Part shown: positions 46,988 to 58,997 of the stretch, in pieces
How positions within the stretch are numbered: position 1 is the stretch's first letter
How the letters are laid out: each line of letters opens with the position of its first letter
Assembly (NCBI GenBank): GCA_022376515.1
Contig: WTXI01000002.1
Coordinates: 1,426,001 to 1,490,000, forward strand
From: Lactifluus volemus
Lineage: Eukaryota > Basidiomycota > Agaricomycetes > Russulales > Russulaceae
Direction of reading: 5' to 3'
Length of the DNA stretch: 64,000 nucleotides
The notes under the pieces: generated by a model
What the model was told of the DNA's origin: nothing
The model's input: only the letters and a program-made list of their open reading frames with translations
Database searches by the model: none
Translations under genes and position numbers: made by a program

Positions 46988-49900
46988 TCAGCTGCCGAGC
47001 CAAAGCAACCTCTTGACGCCATATTCCATCTTTGCATACATACTTGTCATTTTCTGCGCCTCGGCCAAGCTGGATCATCCGCCCCAAAAGTCAGCGACGA
47101 GGGAGGAGGAAAATGCACGAAAATACAAACCTGACGACATCCCCCACTCGCACGGATGGCACAGCATCGTCTTTGCTAGTCTTGGCCTCCGTGCACGCGC
47201 AGACAATAGTGTCCACCATGAGATCGACGGCCTCACGGCACGTGCTAGCCCCAGCCAGCTCATTCGGCGCCGCCGACTCGACGATGAACGTACTGCCGTC
47301 GGCCCGACGCATGCGCGCAGGGTCTATCGGAAGAGCCTTGAACGCAGCGAAGCTCGTCACGTCGTCGCTTCCTGTGACCGTTTCTTGGGACGGGGATGGA
47401 GACGAGGGAGGCGGCACGGCATCCGAGAGTATGCGCGAAAGGCGGGAAGAGGTGCTGGATGCTCGCGAGAGCGATGCTGGGCGCTGCTTTGTGGGTGATG
47501 ATGTCGGCAATGTGGAAGGTGCAGAGATTGAGCATGTTCGCCCTGGAGACATGCTTGAACGAGGAGAGAGGGCGCTGCGCCTTGTTGGTGATGTGCTAGA
47601 CTGGCTGGTAAACCTGCTGGTCTTGCCTGGGGACGTGCTAGGCCCGGTGGGAAAGGTCGGAAGGTCGATACTATTGCGCATGGAGTAGCTCGTCACGCGC
47701 GTGTGCTGGCGTACGTTGCGCCACTCAATGATGAATCCTGCATTTTGGATGGGATCACGAGATGCTTCCTCTAAGGGGGAGACTATATATGCGCCTGCGT
47801 CACAAGTGAGCGGGGTTAACATGATTTAAAGATAGTGGAGAACCTTTGGTAATAGAGACAATGTCATGAAGCGGTATACGAGTAGAAATCTTCACTTTTT
47901 CTAGGTTGTAGTCATAACTCTGGAGCGTGTGAGCATTGGGATGGAACTACTAGAATGGGCCTAAACTCACTATGATATAGAAAGCGATAGCAGACTATAG
48001 GAAAATCAGGAGGACAAGCCAGGAAACCAATGAAGTCGACAGACCAGCAGTAACACCTTCTCTTCAAACTTCTCCCCGAGTCTCGTACTTAGTGCGGTAG
48101 GAGAGAACAAGGTCCATCCTGACAATAACCTCTCTCCATCTTCCAGGACACGTGAGACACATGTTGCAATAGCTCGGTTCGAATATTCGACAAACGAATG
48201 AGGTCGCGGGGATCAGTCGATTGCAACTTCAATAAGAACTCTGAAAAAACCGATAGTGTGCGGAAACCCAGCATGTAGTCGATAACAGCCTGACAAAACC
48301 AGTCGCTGAAAGTTGAAGTGTACACTCTGAGAGCAAAAATCAGAAAAGTAGTAAAACCTGGTCGGTTACCAACCTTGCCAGCGAGTTTATCCCATCATGT
48401 AACAAACCTCCGAGATCACGCTTCCCTGTTCTGGCGAGTGCAAAGGGTTGAGAATTGAGAGGACGATCAAGTAGTTGGGAATGGCGTTACTACCTTGTGA
48501 AGTCGCCCTATCAAAGCACCATCAGCAACTACAGGGAAGTGACGATCTATCACTGACCTTGAGAGCCGAGGTTCCTGCGCTATCCTTGGGATGAGCCCGG
48601 ACAAATAGCCAAGGGAATTACACATACTAAGATCGGCTAATAGCATCTCCGTTGTTTGCCCATACTGGATATATGATTAACCAAAATGAGTACAGATACT
48701 TCGCCCTCATACCATCATTGAAAGCAACATCCATTTCGGTGTGTATGTGATCAGATGGATTTAATATCGCCAGCGCGAGCAACTGCCGGTTTAGGACGCG
48801 CCGAGCAAACGCGGACTGCTTTATCTGTGAGCTCTCAAATACTAATAACCTGGCTGATATCACCGACCTGCACGACGTTCGTACGATCTAGACAATCGAT
48901 GCAATTTACCCGGAACAAGCCTTGTTGTCGGGACAGCATACGCTGATCGGATATCCACAGGAACCTGGATCAAGGGGTTGGTCTCAGTGTAAATGATAAA
49001 CTCTACGCTCACCCCTGGGACTCAAATGACCGCTCAAGCTGGGTGACAAGTTTCGAGATATTCTCATATCTGTACACATTGAGGTTTCCACCCGAAAAAT
49101 ATGAAATGTACGACGCACTTCATCCCTTGGTCTCTGCGTGAAAGTCGTATTGGCAATATCTCCCACAACGTCAGTGCACACCGGTGGTACAGTTCGCATG
49201 ACACGTACTCGACATCTGGCAGTGTCACTTCTTCGACATATTTGCGGTACGCATCAGTAATCACACCTTCTCTGCCATGCTGTTCTGCTAGGTTCACGAT
49301 GATCTGCAACCCTGAAATGACTCTAATGTAGTGGTCATAAACGAGGTACATACGTGGGGTCCATAAGTGGGAAGCGTCCGCTGGAAATGGCGAGTGAGTG
49401 CTTTGAGATTTTGCTCATGCGTCGCGTCTGGAGACAATTGAGGCGGGGGTTTTAGGCCAGCACTCGACTGCGTCCAAAACAACGGAACTACGAAGGTAAG
49501 CGGCGGCGTAAACTCTAAGCCATGATCACTTACTGGACCCCCTGATTTGGACGTAGCTAAAAACGTTCGTGACATTCTCTCGCTAAGAGCTAGAATCAGT
49601 ATGTTTTTTTAGCAGTTTGAGATACATACGTCCACTCGGGCGATAGTCTCCGTCTCAACGAAATTGGCTACGTGGGCTTCATCATCTATGCCCCGACGCT
49701 GATAGCGAAGACCAGCCCGATCCCGAGAGCGCCGGGACATTATGATATACTCTACATGGGTGGTGTCTTCAGGGTCCGGAAGGCCTGGATCCTGGGAATA
49801 GAAAACGAGGAGACCTGGAAAAAGCCTTGCACGAGTGGCAGTATGTACGAGTGTAACTAGTAAGTTAGGAATAAGAAAGGGTCGCGCTCCGGGAGGGTAA

Positions 49901-51292
49901 ATAGTTACTCCGGCTTCAATGAACGGTTCGAGAGGTGTTCATTCCACCAAAATTGCCTATCCACCCGACGCCATAATGGAAGGGTCGGTGAAGGCTCTGC
50001 CAAAACATTGACGTTCTCGCCATCAGCTACGGACATGGCCGACGGCTCTAGGGCATTAAGTTCCGCGAGCAGGACATTTTGTCTCTGCGTCTTGGCAATC
50101 TGTTCCTGTTTGTGTTGCAAAGAGTGCGTTATGTCTGGAACCACACTGTTGAGCAAAACTACTACAATATATGCGTGTCATCTTACCAAAATCGTATGCA
50201 AAATACATCTCTCCTCTGGAAAACTCCTTGACAGTCTGACGAACGATTTTCGCTTCTAGCTCGGTGTACTTCGCCTTAATTGTGGCAGGCGGAGGAGCCG
50301 CGGTCTCGATAATTTCACTCAATACTTGCTGGGGTTCAGGCATACCCTCATGGATCAAAGCATCTAAAGGCTCGACGTCAAGAGGAGACCCGACAGCCGT
50401 GGTCTTGATACTATTCTTTCTGGAGACGCCGTTCCAGAACGATAAACGCTTTACCAAAGCCTTTGCAACAGGAGCCCCGGCGAATTCAGATGATGAAGAA
50501 GTAACAGAGGAGGCTACTGAAGCAGGAGATGGTGACCTATCGAACGTGGAGAAGCCGTCAGCAGCCAAGGGGTCATCACTTTGATTTCATGGTCGTCCGC
50601 GAATTTGACACGATTTTCTCTTTCCCCGGTATCAGCACTGCGCTGCTCCCGGAAAGGGCTCACGAGAAGGGACGGGCGGCGGGCCTTTACGACATTATTT
50701 CGCGCAAGGGTGCTGGTGACAGATGTGGCTTCTTGAACCCCGCTTAGTGGTATGGCTGTGACTTCTTTGATCGCATATATTTTACGGCTTTCATCGAGAA
50801 CTGAACCAACCTGAGCCGAGCATCGAGCATACAAGAACAAGCAAGCTTACTGTGTCCAACGTCCAACCTGGACGTAATAACGAGGAGATACGATCCTGTA
50901 CACAAAGTTATGTAGTTGAGCAATGGAAGAGAGGGGACGAGGTACCAACCAGCGAATAGTTCAAGAATCCCAACGATGCCGTATACGATCACGGCCGCTG
51001 CCCAGTTGGTGTCCGTATTCTGTACTGCTCCTTGGAACTCCACAATCTCTGGTACCTTCCCCCAAGTAATGCGAACATAGTGGCTGTCTGATTCTCCTTG
51101 GAAAGGTGTATGTGGTCTTAGAAAAAGCCCTTCTTGGGTAGGCAAGACGGCGATGTGTTCGTGTGGCCGAGGGTGGGGGATAGGAGGAACAACAAACTTC
51201 GGCGGTAAAGTAGGTGTCTTGTCATTGTTGACGGACAGGACCCCAACGGAAGGGGGATCTTTGGACGACTTGGAGAAAAACAGGCGTTTCAT
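46988..51292 (-). CDS. Sac-domain phosphoinositide phosphatase (INPP5F/Sac2-like)
   Basis: It is predicted to dephosphorylate PI4P or related lipids on endosomal membranes. The start (51292) gives [20 protein letters not shown]. Next come [12 protein letters not shown] and [12 protein letters not shown] (Sac N-terminal lobe), a Ser-rich insert of about 150 residues, FIEAGLHSY-type strands, [19 protein letters not shown], and [16 protein letters not shown]. The CX5R active site is [13 protein letters not shown] at about 48889-48928. [19 protein letters not shown] and NSLARMY follow. A C-terminal hSac2-like region ([40 protein letters not shown]) ends [20 protein letters not shown] at 46988. 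The hSac2 region separates it from plain Sac1. Many short introns are present. Confidence 0.88.
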
Positions 51293-51396
51293 GGGGTAAG
51301 ATACGCAGCGAGCGCCTTTAACCCATCACCCATATCAGGAAACGCCCGAGGGTGTTTTACAATTCAATTGTACTACAGAAGAACAGAACATCGTAT

Positions 51397-52605
51397 CTAT
51401 GCTGGGACCGGTTCAGAGAGCACAGAGAAGCGACCATCATGACGGACATCATAGCCATACCCGCCATGTGGAGCACCGGGGACGGCACCAGGTCCTTCGT
51501 AGTGCATTTTCGTAATGTCATAATTACCTGGAAAAAAAATGAAGATGTGGTTGAAAGGTAGGTGTAGTGATAACCTACCGATGAACTTCCAACCATCCTC
51601 CTTCACATGGTACAGATTGCAAGTATTACCGGAGAATGCGTCGCGGTGGCCAGCGGCATAAATACTCCTTCGCCCGAGTTCCTGAGCCTCCTCGTCTGTC
51701 AAATCCCACCGGTAGCCCTGGTCAAGAACACCATATGCAAACGTACTACCCGACCCTACAGAGAACAAATCGCCTTTCAGACGAGAGCCGTCTGAATCAA
51801 CATAGAAAATAGCAGGACCGGTTTTGTCCCAACCGCAGATCATGGTACCCTGGAGAATATGAATCATAGTCCTCTGTCACAAAAGCGGAACTGGGCATAC
51901 CATGCTGAGACCCATCCCCTTATAGCTGTAGACGAGGTTGCTGAGATATTTGGAAGCGGCTGCAACAGATATCCGTTCTCTGTTCCTTAACTCGTGCAAC
52001 CGGCACTGGATGCCAAGATATGTTTCCCAATACTGGCAATCAGCTGCATACGGCATTAGCCTTCCAAACTGGAAGCTGCAGAGAGTGAATGTGAACACAC
52101 ACCTGCACCACCGGCCATCGTTCCCAGAAGGTAGGGATTAATCTCGATAACTTTCTTCACGGTCCCGGACGCTGTACGTTGGGGCTAAGTGTGGATCACG
52201 CAGTTGCAATGAGAGACTTACCTATGTAGCTTCCTGCGGTAGCACGGGAGTCTACAGCTACGATCACCCCTCCTTGAAACCGGAAAGCAAGAGTGGTAGT
52301 TCCGTGTTGAATCTTAATCTTGCAGTTGGGGTCGGCATGATCATCGGTGTGAAGCCTCAGGAATGCTGAAGGCTAGAATAAATCACACAACCCATAAGAA
52401 GAAGTTTTTGGGGAAAAAGATGTCAACTGTAACGCACATCTGGCACCGGGGGGATATTGAAGGCAGGTCCTTGCACAATCTGGCCGAATCCGGCTTGTGA
52501 ACCCCACAGGGCATCTGAGAGACCATCTTCATCGGCAAGATCCTTGGCCCTCTTTATCTCGCTTTCTGCACCAGTGGTTGAGAACTTGCTAACAAACGAA
52601 TTCAT
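51397..52605 (-). CDS. PRE2: 20S proteasome beta-5 subunit (chymotrypsin-like)
   Basis: This is a catalytic subunit of the 20S core. The propeptide starts [20 protein letters not shown]. Self-cleavage at GTTTLAF exposes the nucleophilic Thr; after it come [97 protein letters not shown], and [20 protein letters not shown]. Introns split nearly every block. The stop at 51397 is 104 bp from the Sac gene start, in the same orientation. It diverges from UBC9 by 136 bp. Confidence 0.96.
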
Positions 52606-52741
52606 GGTAAGGCTCTTTCTGCGTCAATGGGTGCTGCCGCGTCATCCCTACGCGTCCTCTTTGTTTGATCACGTTGTGGCTGACTAAGCTCTGTACGCTA
52701 TTCACGCGTCTCACCGTCACCTTCTCACATCATTTGCAACA
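52606..52741. promoter_or_regulatory. Bidirectional promoter between PRE2 and UBC9
   Basis: These 136 bp lie between the start codons of a proteasome subunit and the SUMO-conjugating enzyme. I did not find a clear Rpn4-type element (GGTGGCAAA). Confidence 0.45.
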
Positions 52742-53607
52742 ATGTCCGGCATCTGTCGTCCCAGACTGGCTGAGGAAAGGAAGCAATGGCGGAAGGACCA
52801 TCCATTTGTGTGCATATATCCCCAGCGGTGCGTTTCAAAACTAAACTTGTCGTTTCACAGGGATTCTACGCGAAACCTACCAAAGCTCCTGATGGGTCCA
52901 TGAATCTAATGGAGTGGGAGGTTGGTATACCCGGGAAGGAAGGGGTGAGCTGGTGTTAATGTGAACTTCAGCTAATATCTGACAGATTGACCCTTGTAGA
53001 CTCCATGGGAAGGTGGGCTTTACAAGTTGTCTATGATCTTCCCTGAAGGTACGCATACGCAGTTAAACCACAAAAATATTGGATATGTGCCACTAAAAGC
53101 CACCGATTAGATTATCCGTCAAAGCCACCTAAATGTACGGGCACAATCAAAGTAGGACTCTCCAGCTGAACTCTAGATCTTTGTTCAGGTAAATTTGTAC
53201 CCGCACTGTTTCACCCAAACGTATACCCATCAGGGACCGTCTGTCTATCCATTCTTGACGAGGAGAAGTCCTGGAAACCTGCCATTACCATCAAACAGGT
53301 GGGTGTTTGACAATGACTTCCAGATGATGGTGACCGATTACTCATTTTTTAGATCGTGCTGGGTGTCCAAGCTTTGCTGAATGATCCGAATGTTAGTGAT
53401 CCAGCCCAGAGTGAGGCTTACACTATGTTCAAGTGCGTGCTGTTATTGTTACCTTGAATGTGTATTACTGAAGGCTCTTGCCAGGAACGACAAAGTAGCA
53501 TATGAGTATGTCTACCGTCCTCAATTAAAGTACCACGTGCGCTGATGCAACTCTCCGATATTAGGCGTAGGATTCGACAGCAAGCACGCGAGAACGTTCC
53601 GAAGTAG
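52742..53607 (+). CDS. UBC9: SUMO-conjugating enzyme E2 Ubc9
   Basis: It transfers SUMO from the E1 to target lysines. Exons join as [20 protein letters not shown] and PF, then [53 protein letters not shown], and [20 protein letters not shown], where Cys is the SUMO-thioester residue. [43 protein letters not shown], and [13 protein letters not shown] follow, ending at 53607. The total is about 158 residues, the standard length. Seven introns are present, several around 50 bp. All key residues are present. Confidence 0.96.
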
Positions 53608-53803
53608 CTGGAGCGTCTTAACCCCACATATTTTTCGGTCTATCTGTTGGTCTATGTCCATTACGCGGAATCAGTATACTATCATTGTAACCACTTGGGG
53701 GCGTAATGGCATTGTCGTGAGCGAGCCTCAACCCTGATGGGGCGTGTAAAGGCAAAGACTCTGAAGAGAGCCAGGAGTAGATAGCACTATATTGATCAAT
53801 TTC

Positions 53804-54359
53804 TTATACCAAGAGCTTGTCGATGGCTTTTTTGACTGTTTGAATCTGACTCTGTAGCTCTCGCTGCTCATTTGTCGTTACGCTCGCAGCAATGACAGGC
53901 CGAGTGACACCACAAGCGCGTCCGAGAGCTGCCTTCGACTCGATGAATATGTACGGCACATTCTGCAGAGAATCGTCTGCGATACGCGCCAATCAATGTG
54001 GAGAAACAAATACCTTTTCTTCACAAAGTAAAGGAAGGTGGAGGAGGATTTCCAGTGGCTCCGTGTCAGCTGTCAAAATGATGAACTCTGCGATTCCACG
54101 ATTGAGAGTTTTCGTTGCTGCCGTATAATGAATTTTTAGTAGTTCATCTCTACCAGGGAGTTCAAAGTATACCTTCATTTGCCCCTTTCTTTAGTTGTTT
54201 ATACGTTGAAGCCTGCTGCACGAGATCAAGAATCTGGACAGGACGAATTTGCGGTCAGAATCAGGCGTGCGGACAAATGGAAGGAGTCTTTCTCACCTGA
54301 TTGTTCAAGTCAGCAGGTGCAAGCGGCCAAGCTTTGCCTCGAGTGTTGGGATCAGACAT
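53804..54359 (-). CDS. SNU13: U4/U6.U5 and box C/D snoRNP protein Snu13 (15.5K)
   Basis: It binds kink-turns in U4 snRNA and in box C/D snoRNAs. Exons give [20 protein letters not shown], then [75 protein letters not shown], and [20 protein letters not shown], ending IDKLLV at 53804. Length is about 128 residues. RGANE-type RNA contacts (here KGANE) are conserved. Together with UTP21 it places two small-subunit processome factors in this window. Its 3' end converges with UBC9 across 196 bp. Confidence 0.95.
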
Positions 54360-54453
54360 TCTCGGATGATCTGGTTTGAAGCGACCTCACGTCTGCTGGA
54401 TCCTTGGTCGGGATTGAGAAACGCTGCTGTGTGAGACCTTGCCGACGCGTGAG

Positions 54454-54476
54454 GAAAATCGTGTCGGAACTTGAAC
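54454..54476 (+). repeat. Left copy of a short direct repeat flanking the HNH gene
   Basis: The 23-bp sequence gaaaatcgtgtcggaacttg plus aac recurs at 56206-56227 with one base missing. Looser similarity extends to both sides. See the right copy and the HNH gene between them. Confidence 0.5.
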
Positions 54477-54670
54477 TTGACTGTACCTCAACGCTCGGCA
54501 ACGGCAAATAAAGCATGGGTAAGCGGTGTTTGAATGGCACAGAATACCAGACGTAACGTACACGTGTTCAGTTCCTCGAATGGTGTAGAGGTAGCAGGTG
54601 AGTCCAAAACAGTCTTTCTTCTCATCCCTTTTTTTTTTAAATTTATTAATCTCACAAGGCTTTTTTCAAC

Positions 54671-55747
54671 ATGGGGGCGTTTCAATCTCAATGTTCATCG
54701 GTTGAATCAACGAAATTTGTTCCGTTCCCGCCGGCGAGTGGGATCTCTACCCATGTCAATTTGATAACAATCGTGCTTCTGATGGTCCGCCGCTTGATCG
54801 AAACAGTGAGGATGAGCTTCAACCAGGACGCTACGTGATGCGCACACCTCTTCCCCGTGAACACGCTAAGTTTTTCCGCAGTGCTAAATGCTGATAATTG
54901 CGTTACAGAGTCGGATCAAGTCGCCGTTTATCTTACCACAGACGTTCCCCGTACGTGAGTGTACTCTGTCGATTATTCGTACACCCCGCACGTTCGTTTC
55001 CGGCTACAGTTTCGTCACGCTTCTGTGATCGCTGACCAATTCCTTAGGATACACGATTCGTAGACCGAATCAGGGAACGCGACAAACGTTGCTGCATTAC
55101 GGGTCAATTAGTTTTTAATGAGGATTATACGGGCTTTGAAACAGCCCATATATTCCCGCTCAGCGAGACCGACATTGTAGGTTTCTTTTGATTTCATTCA
55201 TGCTGACCTCAACTCAAATACCAAAGTGGAACAATCTAAACTATCAGCACTTCATCGAGGATGACCAGATTGTATCTGGATGCGAGTTGAATTCAATTCA
55301 ACAAGGCTTCCTGTGTTCGTCGACCGACATCGTATGTTTAATGACTACTCTATTGGGGTGAATCCTGATGTGAGTGTTCATTTGTGACTTTGGACATCGC
55401 CATGGTGATGCTTCTGCAGGACAATTACCGCATCTACGATTTCGTTGACCGTGACCCTAGTCGTACTCCGCATGGGAAGATTTTTATCGCAACCCTAATG
55501 AGCAGCAGCGGTATCTTCCGTGTGCACACCTTTACGAGACCATTTTCGCCAGTGTATCCTTCGTCACGTCAAAGGTGCTGGGGAGAGCGATGACAAAGTG
55601 AGGCATTTTGATCCTGACATCGACCTTCGCATGGGAGGCTTCAATCTTACAAACGGTACATGGTGGTCGACGTCTGAAGGGAAGAAACAACTAGAAGCTG
55701 AGCTTGCTACGCGCCTTTGGGGAGTCAACATCAGTTCAGGTGTATGA
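54671..55747 (+). CDS. HNH endonuclease-domain protein (agaricomycete HNH_2-like family)
   Basis: It belongs to a large mushroom-specific family with an HNH nuclease core of unknown role. The core reads IRERDKRCCITGQLVFNEDY and TGFETAHIFPLSETDI, with the His of AHIFP. An intron leads to WNNLNYQHFIEDDQIVSGCE, LNSIQQGFLC, FNDYSIGVNPDDNYRIYDF, and LRDHFRQCILRHVKGAGE. GGFNLTNGTWWSTSEGKKQL and ARLW-type text end at 55747. An alternative last intron would add EWISEQSMISMRVKAAYRAP and end at 55962. Two frame breaks, at CCC 54727-54729 and TT 55316-55317, each need one extra base. The start at 54671 (MGAFQSQCSSVESTKF) is tentative. It may be intact or decaying. Confidence 0.72.
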
Positions 55748-55962
55748 TATTGACCGATTACACGATGATCCAGAAGTGCGCTCAGCCTCAGTGTCACCGT
55801 AGTATATTATAATTGTTGTATTTCATCAAAGAGTGGATTTCAGAGCAATCCATGATCTCGATGCGTGTCAAAGCGGCTTACAGAGCACCTCCTGACGTTT
55901 CGGAAGACTCACCGAACTACGAACAATGCACGGATACATTCCATCCTACTTCAATAGGCTAA

Positions 55963-56638
55963 ACATTGACCGTGATGAGGAAGTATATGTCCTCCTAACC
56001 CACCACGATGATGCCGAAACAACGTGCTACACAATTGCGAAAACTGGGCATAAATACAAAGCCAAGGTGCGGTGCGACGAGCGTTTTCGAATCTACTTAT
56101 TATCCTTTCTGACCCAGAAATTATGCTGTCAGAAAAGTTTGTGGCCGATACAAAGTCCCTGGTAAGTTTTTGATTCTAAGTCCTATCACCCACCTGCCAA
56201 CGGGTGAAAATGTGTCGGAACTTGAACATGAACTTGATTATGGTACAGTACAGATCGGAGACGGTCCTAGGTTTAGGCAATGTGTGGTCCTCATAGAGCG
56301 CTGAGGATTGAACGTATATTGAACGTTGAAAGTATTGCACTGCATGCTATAGTTATAGGGTCCCGCGCACAAGCCGTTCTCAGTTGTTTGTGTGCTCGTC
56401 GCCGGATTCGATGTTTACTCTCAATGGTAACATCCCGGCCATCCCCGCATACACAATGCCGTGAGCACCAGCGGCACCTTTGATGCGATGACTACACGAC
56501 TGACAATGGAAGGTGGGGACACCTCAGGCTCGTGAACACACTTGCATCCGGTGACGTCAGAGCGCTGCCTGACCAAGACAGGATCACTTTCGTTCCATTT
56601 TGCGCAGTCTACCTCTACGACCAACTACAATCTCAGAA
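55963..56638. other. Intergenic stretch between the HNH and retropepsin-like genes
   Basis: A 79-codon frame (55926-56165, +) has ordinary composition but no family I know, and could be a relic exon. The right copy of the direct repeat lies at 56206-56227. Nothing else was recognised. Confidence 0.4.
56206..56227 (+). repeat. Right copy of the short direct repeat
   Basis: It reads gaaaatgtgtcggaacttga plus ac, matching 54454-54476 apart from one missing C, and is followed in both copies by related ttga-y-t and gtac words. The two copies lie 1.75 kb apart in the same orientation and enclose the HNH gene. Confidence 0.5.
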
Positions 56639-57724
56639 ATGTCCTCAGACAACCTTTCTGTCCTCAGTGTTCATACACCATCATCTTCCTTAGCTATCGT
56701 CCATTCTGGTACTGTGGTCTTCCTTCTATCATACACAAAACCATCTACTGATCTCCGCTTACACATTGTTTAGTAGCAACAGACTCCCTCCAACAACTTT
56801 TCGATAAACTCACAAGAAAAAGGAATACGGGGTTCTATGGCAAAGGCGTTGGCCCCGGATGGTTGAAATATGAATGGAGTAGTTCTATCTGGAATCTAGA
56901 TGATGGTGCGTTCCATGCCATCCTCTTATCACTGAACTTGAACGTATATCCACAGATGCGGATTATTCTATATTTCAATGGAGACAAAATGGAGGAACGG
57001 ATTCCCCGACTGTCCATCTGAGAGATCCCTCGGAGCCCTTGCCATCTCAATCATCATACCGGAACCCATCATTCTACCTGTTCCGCGATGAGTTCTCCAG
57101 GTTTGCCCGTCGTGACCTCCAACATGAATCCTCTTCTTCACCCAACAAGAAGAAAAGCCCCTCGCACGATAGTGTGCCAAGGCACAAGAAAGAGTTCGAG
57201 GAATTTCATACGAGTAACGGTGTTCGCACTATCACTGGTACCATCGGTCCGGTACAAAATGGTATGGAATGCTGACACTACTTTTGATGCACCCCCTGAC
57301 AATTCCTATGGCCCAGTACGCATGCTGCTCAAGACTGGGTACCGACATGTGTATATCTCCAGGAAGTTTGCTGTGAGACATGGCTTCATCCCACAAGATG
57401 CTGCGCCGGGCCAGTACGGATATAGTGGTTTAGTCAAGTGAGTTCTTTCAGCCTTTCCGTCACCTTTGCTAACTCTTTAACCGCACTTTAAGTATTGGTA
57501 AATGGCCTATTACTGTCGGACAGACTAAAACTACACATGCCGTCTATCTGTCGGAAGAGTCCCACTTTGATGTAGTTCTGGGGCGTTCTTTCATGGAAAA
57601 GCGGCAGATCAAGACAAATCCTATCGATCCCACCGATTTAGTGTGCCTTGATACCGACGAGAAGCTGGACTGTGAACTAGTCATACTGAAGGATGGGAAG
57701 GGGCAGATCGTTACAGTCACCTAA
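56639..57724 (+). CDS. Conserved fungal protein with a retropepsin-like C-terminal domain
   Basis: No function is known to me. The N-terminus MSSDNLSVLSVHTPSSSLAI runs into a beta-rich, PB1/ubiquitin-like segment (LRLHIV, DSLQQLFDKLTRKRNTGFYG, GPGWLKYEWSSSIWNLDD, ADYSIFQWRQ). A Ser/Lys-rich linker follows, then NGVRTITGTIGPVQN joined by an intron (57261-57317) to VRMLLKTGYRHVYISRKFAV, YGYSGLVNIGKWPITVGQTK, and SEESHFDVVLGRSFMEKRQI. The layout resembles a retropepsin strand order, but the D-T/S-G catalytic triad appears as KTG, so protease activity is unlikely. One frame break at TTT 56769-56771 (between LRLHIV and ATDSLQ) is cured by one T. The stop is at 57722-57724. Confidence 0.68.
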
Positions 57725-58166
57725 TTCCGAGTTCATTTTTGTCTGCCTTTCCGTACCGAGCCCGGTCACGATCGTGTTCTGCAGTATTCATCTCGTTTCC
57801 AGGGATACCCTACGCTATAATCTGTATTATACAGTATGTGGGCGGTGACTATAGTTTCCACCTCGTGGTTGTGTGGCTGAAAAGTGAATAAAAGACGGAG
57901 TGCCTCTAAGTTCTCACGAACCATGACTTGCCTTCTAACAAAAGGGACACTTATCAATAGTGGACGGCCTTCACCGCTTTCACTCTGTATTGTTCTCATG
58001 TGGGCTATACAGGCCACGAGTGGCTCTTCAAATGTGAATGTCGTTCCCCGCATTTTTTTTATCAGGCTTCCCCAGCCATACCAACCGTCGGTTCTGCTGG
58101 CCAGTTCCGTTCGAATCGTGCTAAATCCCCACTCTACGCTGGCACTCCTGCGTTTCTGAACGCGAC
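57725..58166. other. Intergenic region, no gene seen
   Basis: These 440 bp lie between two plus-strand genes. A minus-strand frame (57766-58221) and a plus frame (57884-58159) overlap here, but neither has recognisable similarity or spliced partners. Confidence 0.45.
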
Positions 58167-58997
58167 ATGGAATATTCAACTTTATTTCTAAAACTGCGGC
58201 TGGCCATTTTATGTGCGTCACTTTTTTTGCGGCACCACGTGCTCATTTCTGTTGATAGCGTCGACGACTCTCATTTGTCTAATCTGGGTCATTCTGCTGT
58301 CCTGCGTCGTGTTTCTTAGGTGGGATGTCTCTAGTTTGCCCGAACGTAGGCAGGCAGTTACCTGATTAACACTACCCAGAGAATTTCTAACTTGGTAAAA
58401 CAGGATCTTTCGTTCTGCTCTTTCTGGGGCTTGATACACTTACCACGGTCATGCTACCAATACTGTCTGTACCTTTTCTGCACCTCCAACGTAATCTGAT
58501 AGACAACCACCCAGGTTGCTCGTAAGGTTCAGGACTTGGCTGGATGGGGCGCGCCTCCTTTTCTTGTTGATCTACCACATTGGCTTCGCTGCATCGTTTT
58601 CATTTGGAGCCCAGCTATACCTTGCCCTGATGACAGTGAGTTGTCATACTACTGCGACTTCATCTTTTCATTTAAAAGCATTTAAGCACCAGATGATCGC
58701 GGGGTCTGTCAGCTTCTCAATTTGTACATCATCATCGCAAGCTGGATTCCTCCATTCCTGCGTGAGTGTGGCCTTTTCAGGTTGGAAATGCATCTCAATC
58801 GCGCTCTTTTAGTCATTCTCTATGGGATGTGTCTTGCCTTGTACACCTTGCATTGTGCCAGTTTGCCTCGGAGGCCCTTATCAGCGGCTGAGGAAACGAG
58901 AGCCGTAAAATCCGGTTTGAAGGGTGCTCTTGAGCGCCAGCAGATGGAATCGTCCTCGGAGGGTCAGCTCGCGTATCTCGAAGATCCGTTGTGTTAG
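58167..58997 (+). CDS. Four-helix membrane protein (MARVEL-like topology)
   Basis: The gene was rebuilt from five small exons whose GT-AG introns keep the frame. Exon 1 is MEYSTLFLKLRLAIL. Exon 2 is SSTTLICLIWVILLSCVVFL with RWDVSSLPER. Exon 3 is SFVLLFLGLDTLTTVMLPIL. Exon 4 is LVRFRTWLDGARLLFLLIYH and IGFAASFSFGAQLYLALMT. Exon 5 begins LLNLYIIIASWIPPFL and contains NRALLVILYGMCLALYTLH. The cytosolic tail is polar (EETRAVKSGLKGALERQQME, ending LEDPLC). About 220 residues with four helices suggests a MARVEL-type or tetraspan protein of the plasma membrane. The assignment rests on topology, not on a signature motif. Confidence 0.6.

Noticed and set aside
47013..47688. Two overlapping long plus-strand frames (161 and 218 codons)
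   Set aside because: They are exact shadows of the Ser-rich C-terminal part of the Sac phosphatase, whose minus-strand frame has clear homology.
56639..57724. Interpretation as a live retrotransposon gag-pol fragment
   Set aside because: There is no reverse transcriptase, integrase or LTR nearby, the gene has an intron, and its sequence reads like a conserved host gene.
57766..58221. 151-codon minus-strand frame
   Set aside because: It overlaps the first exon of the rebuilt four-helix protein on the other strand and shows no similarity.
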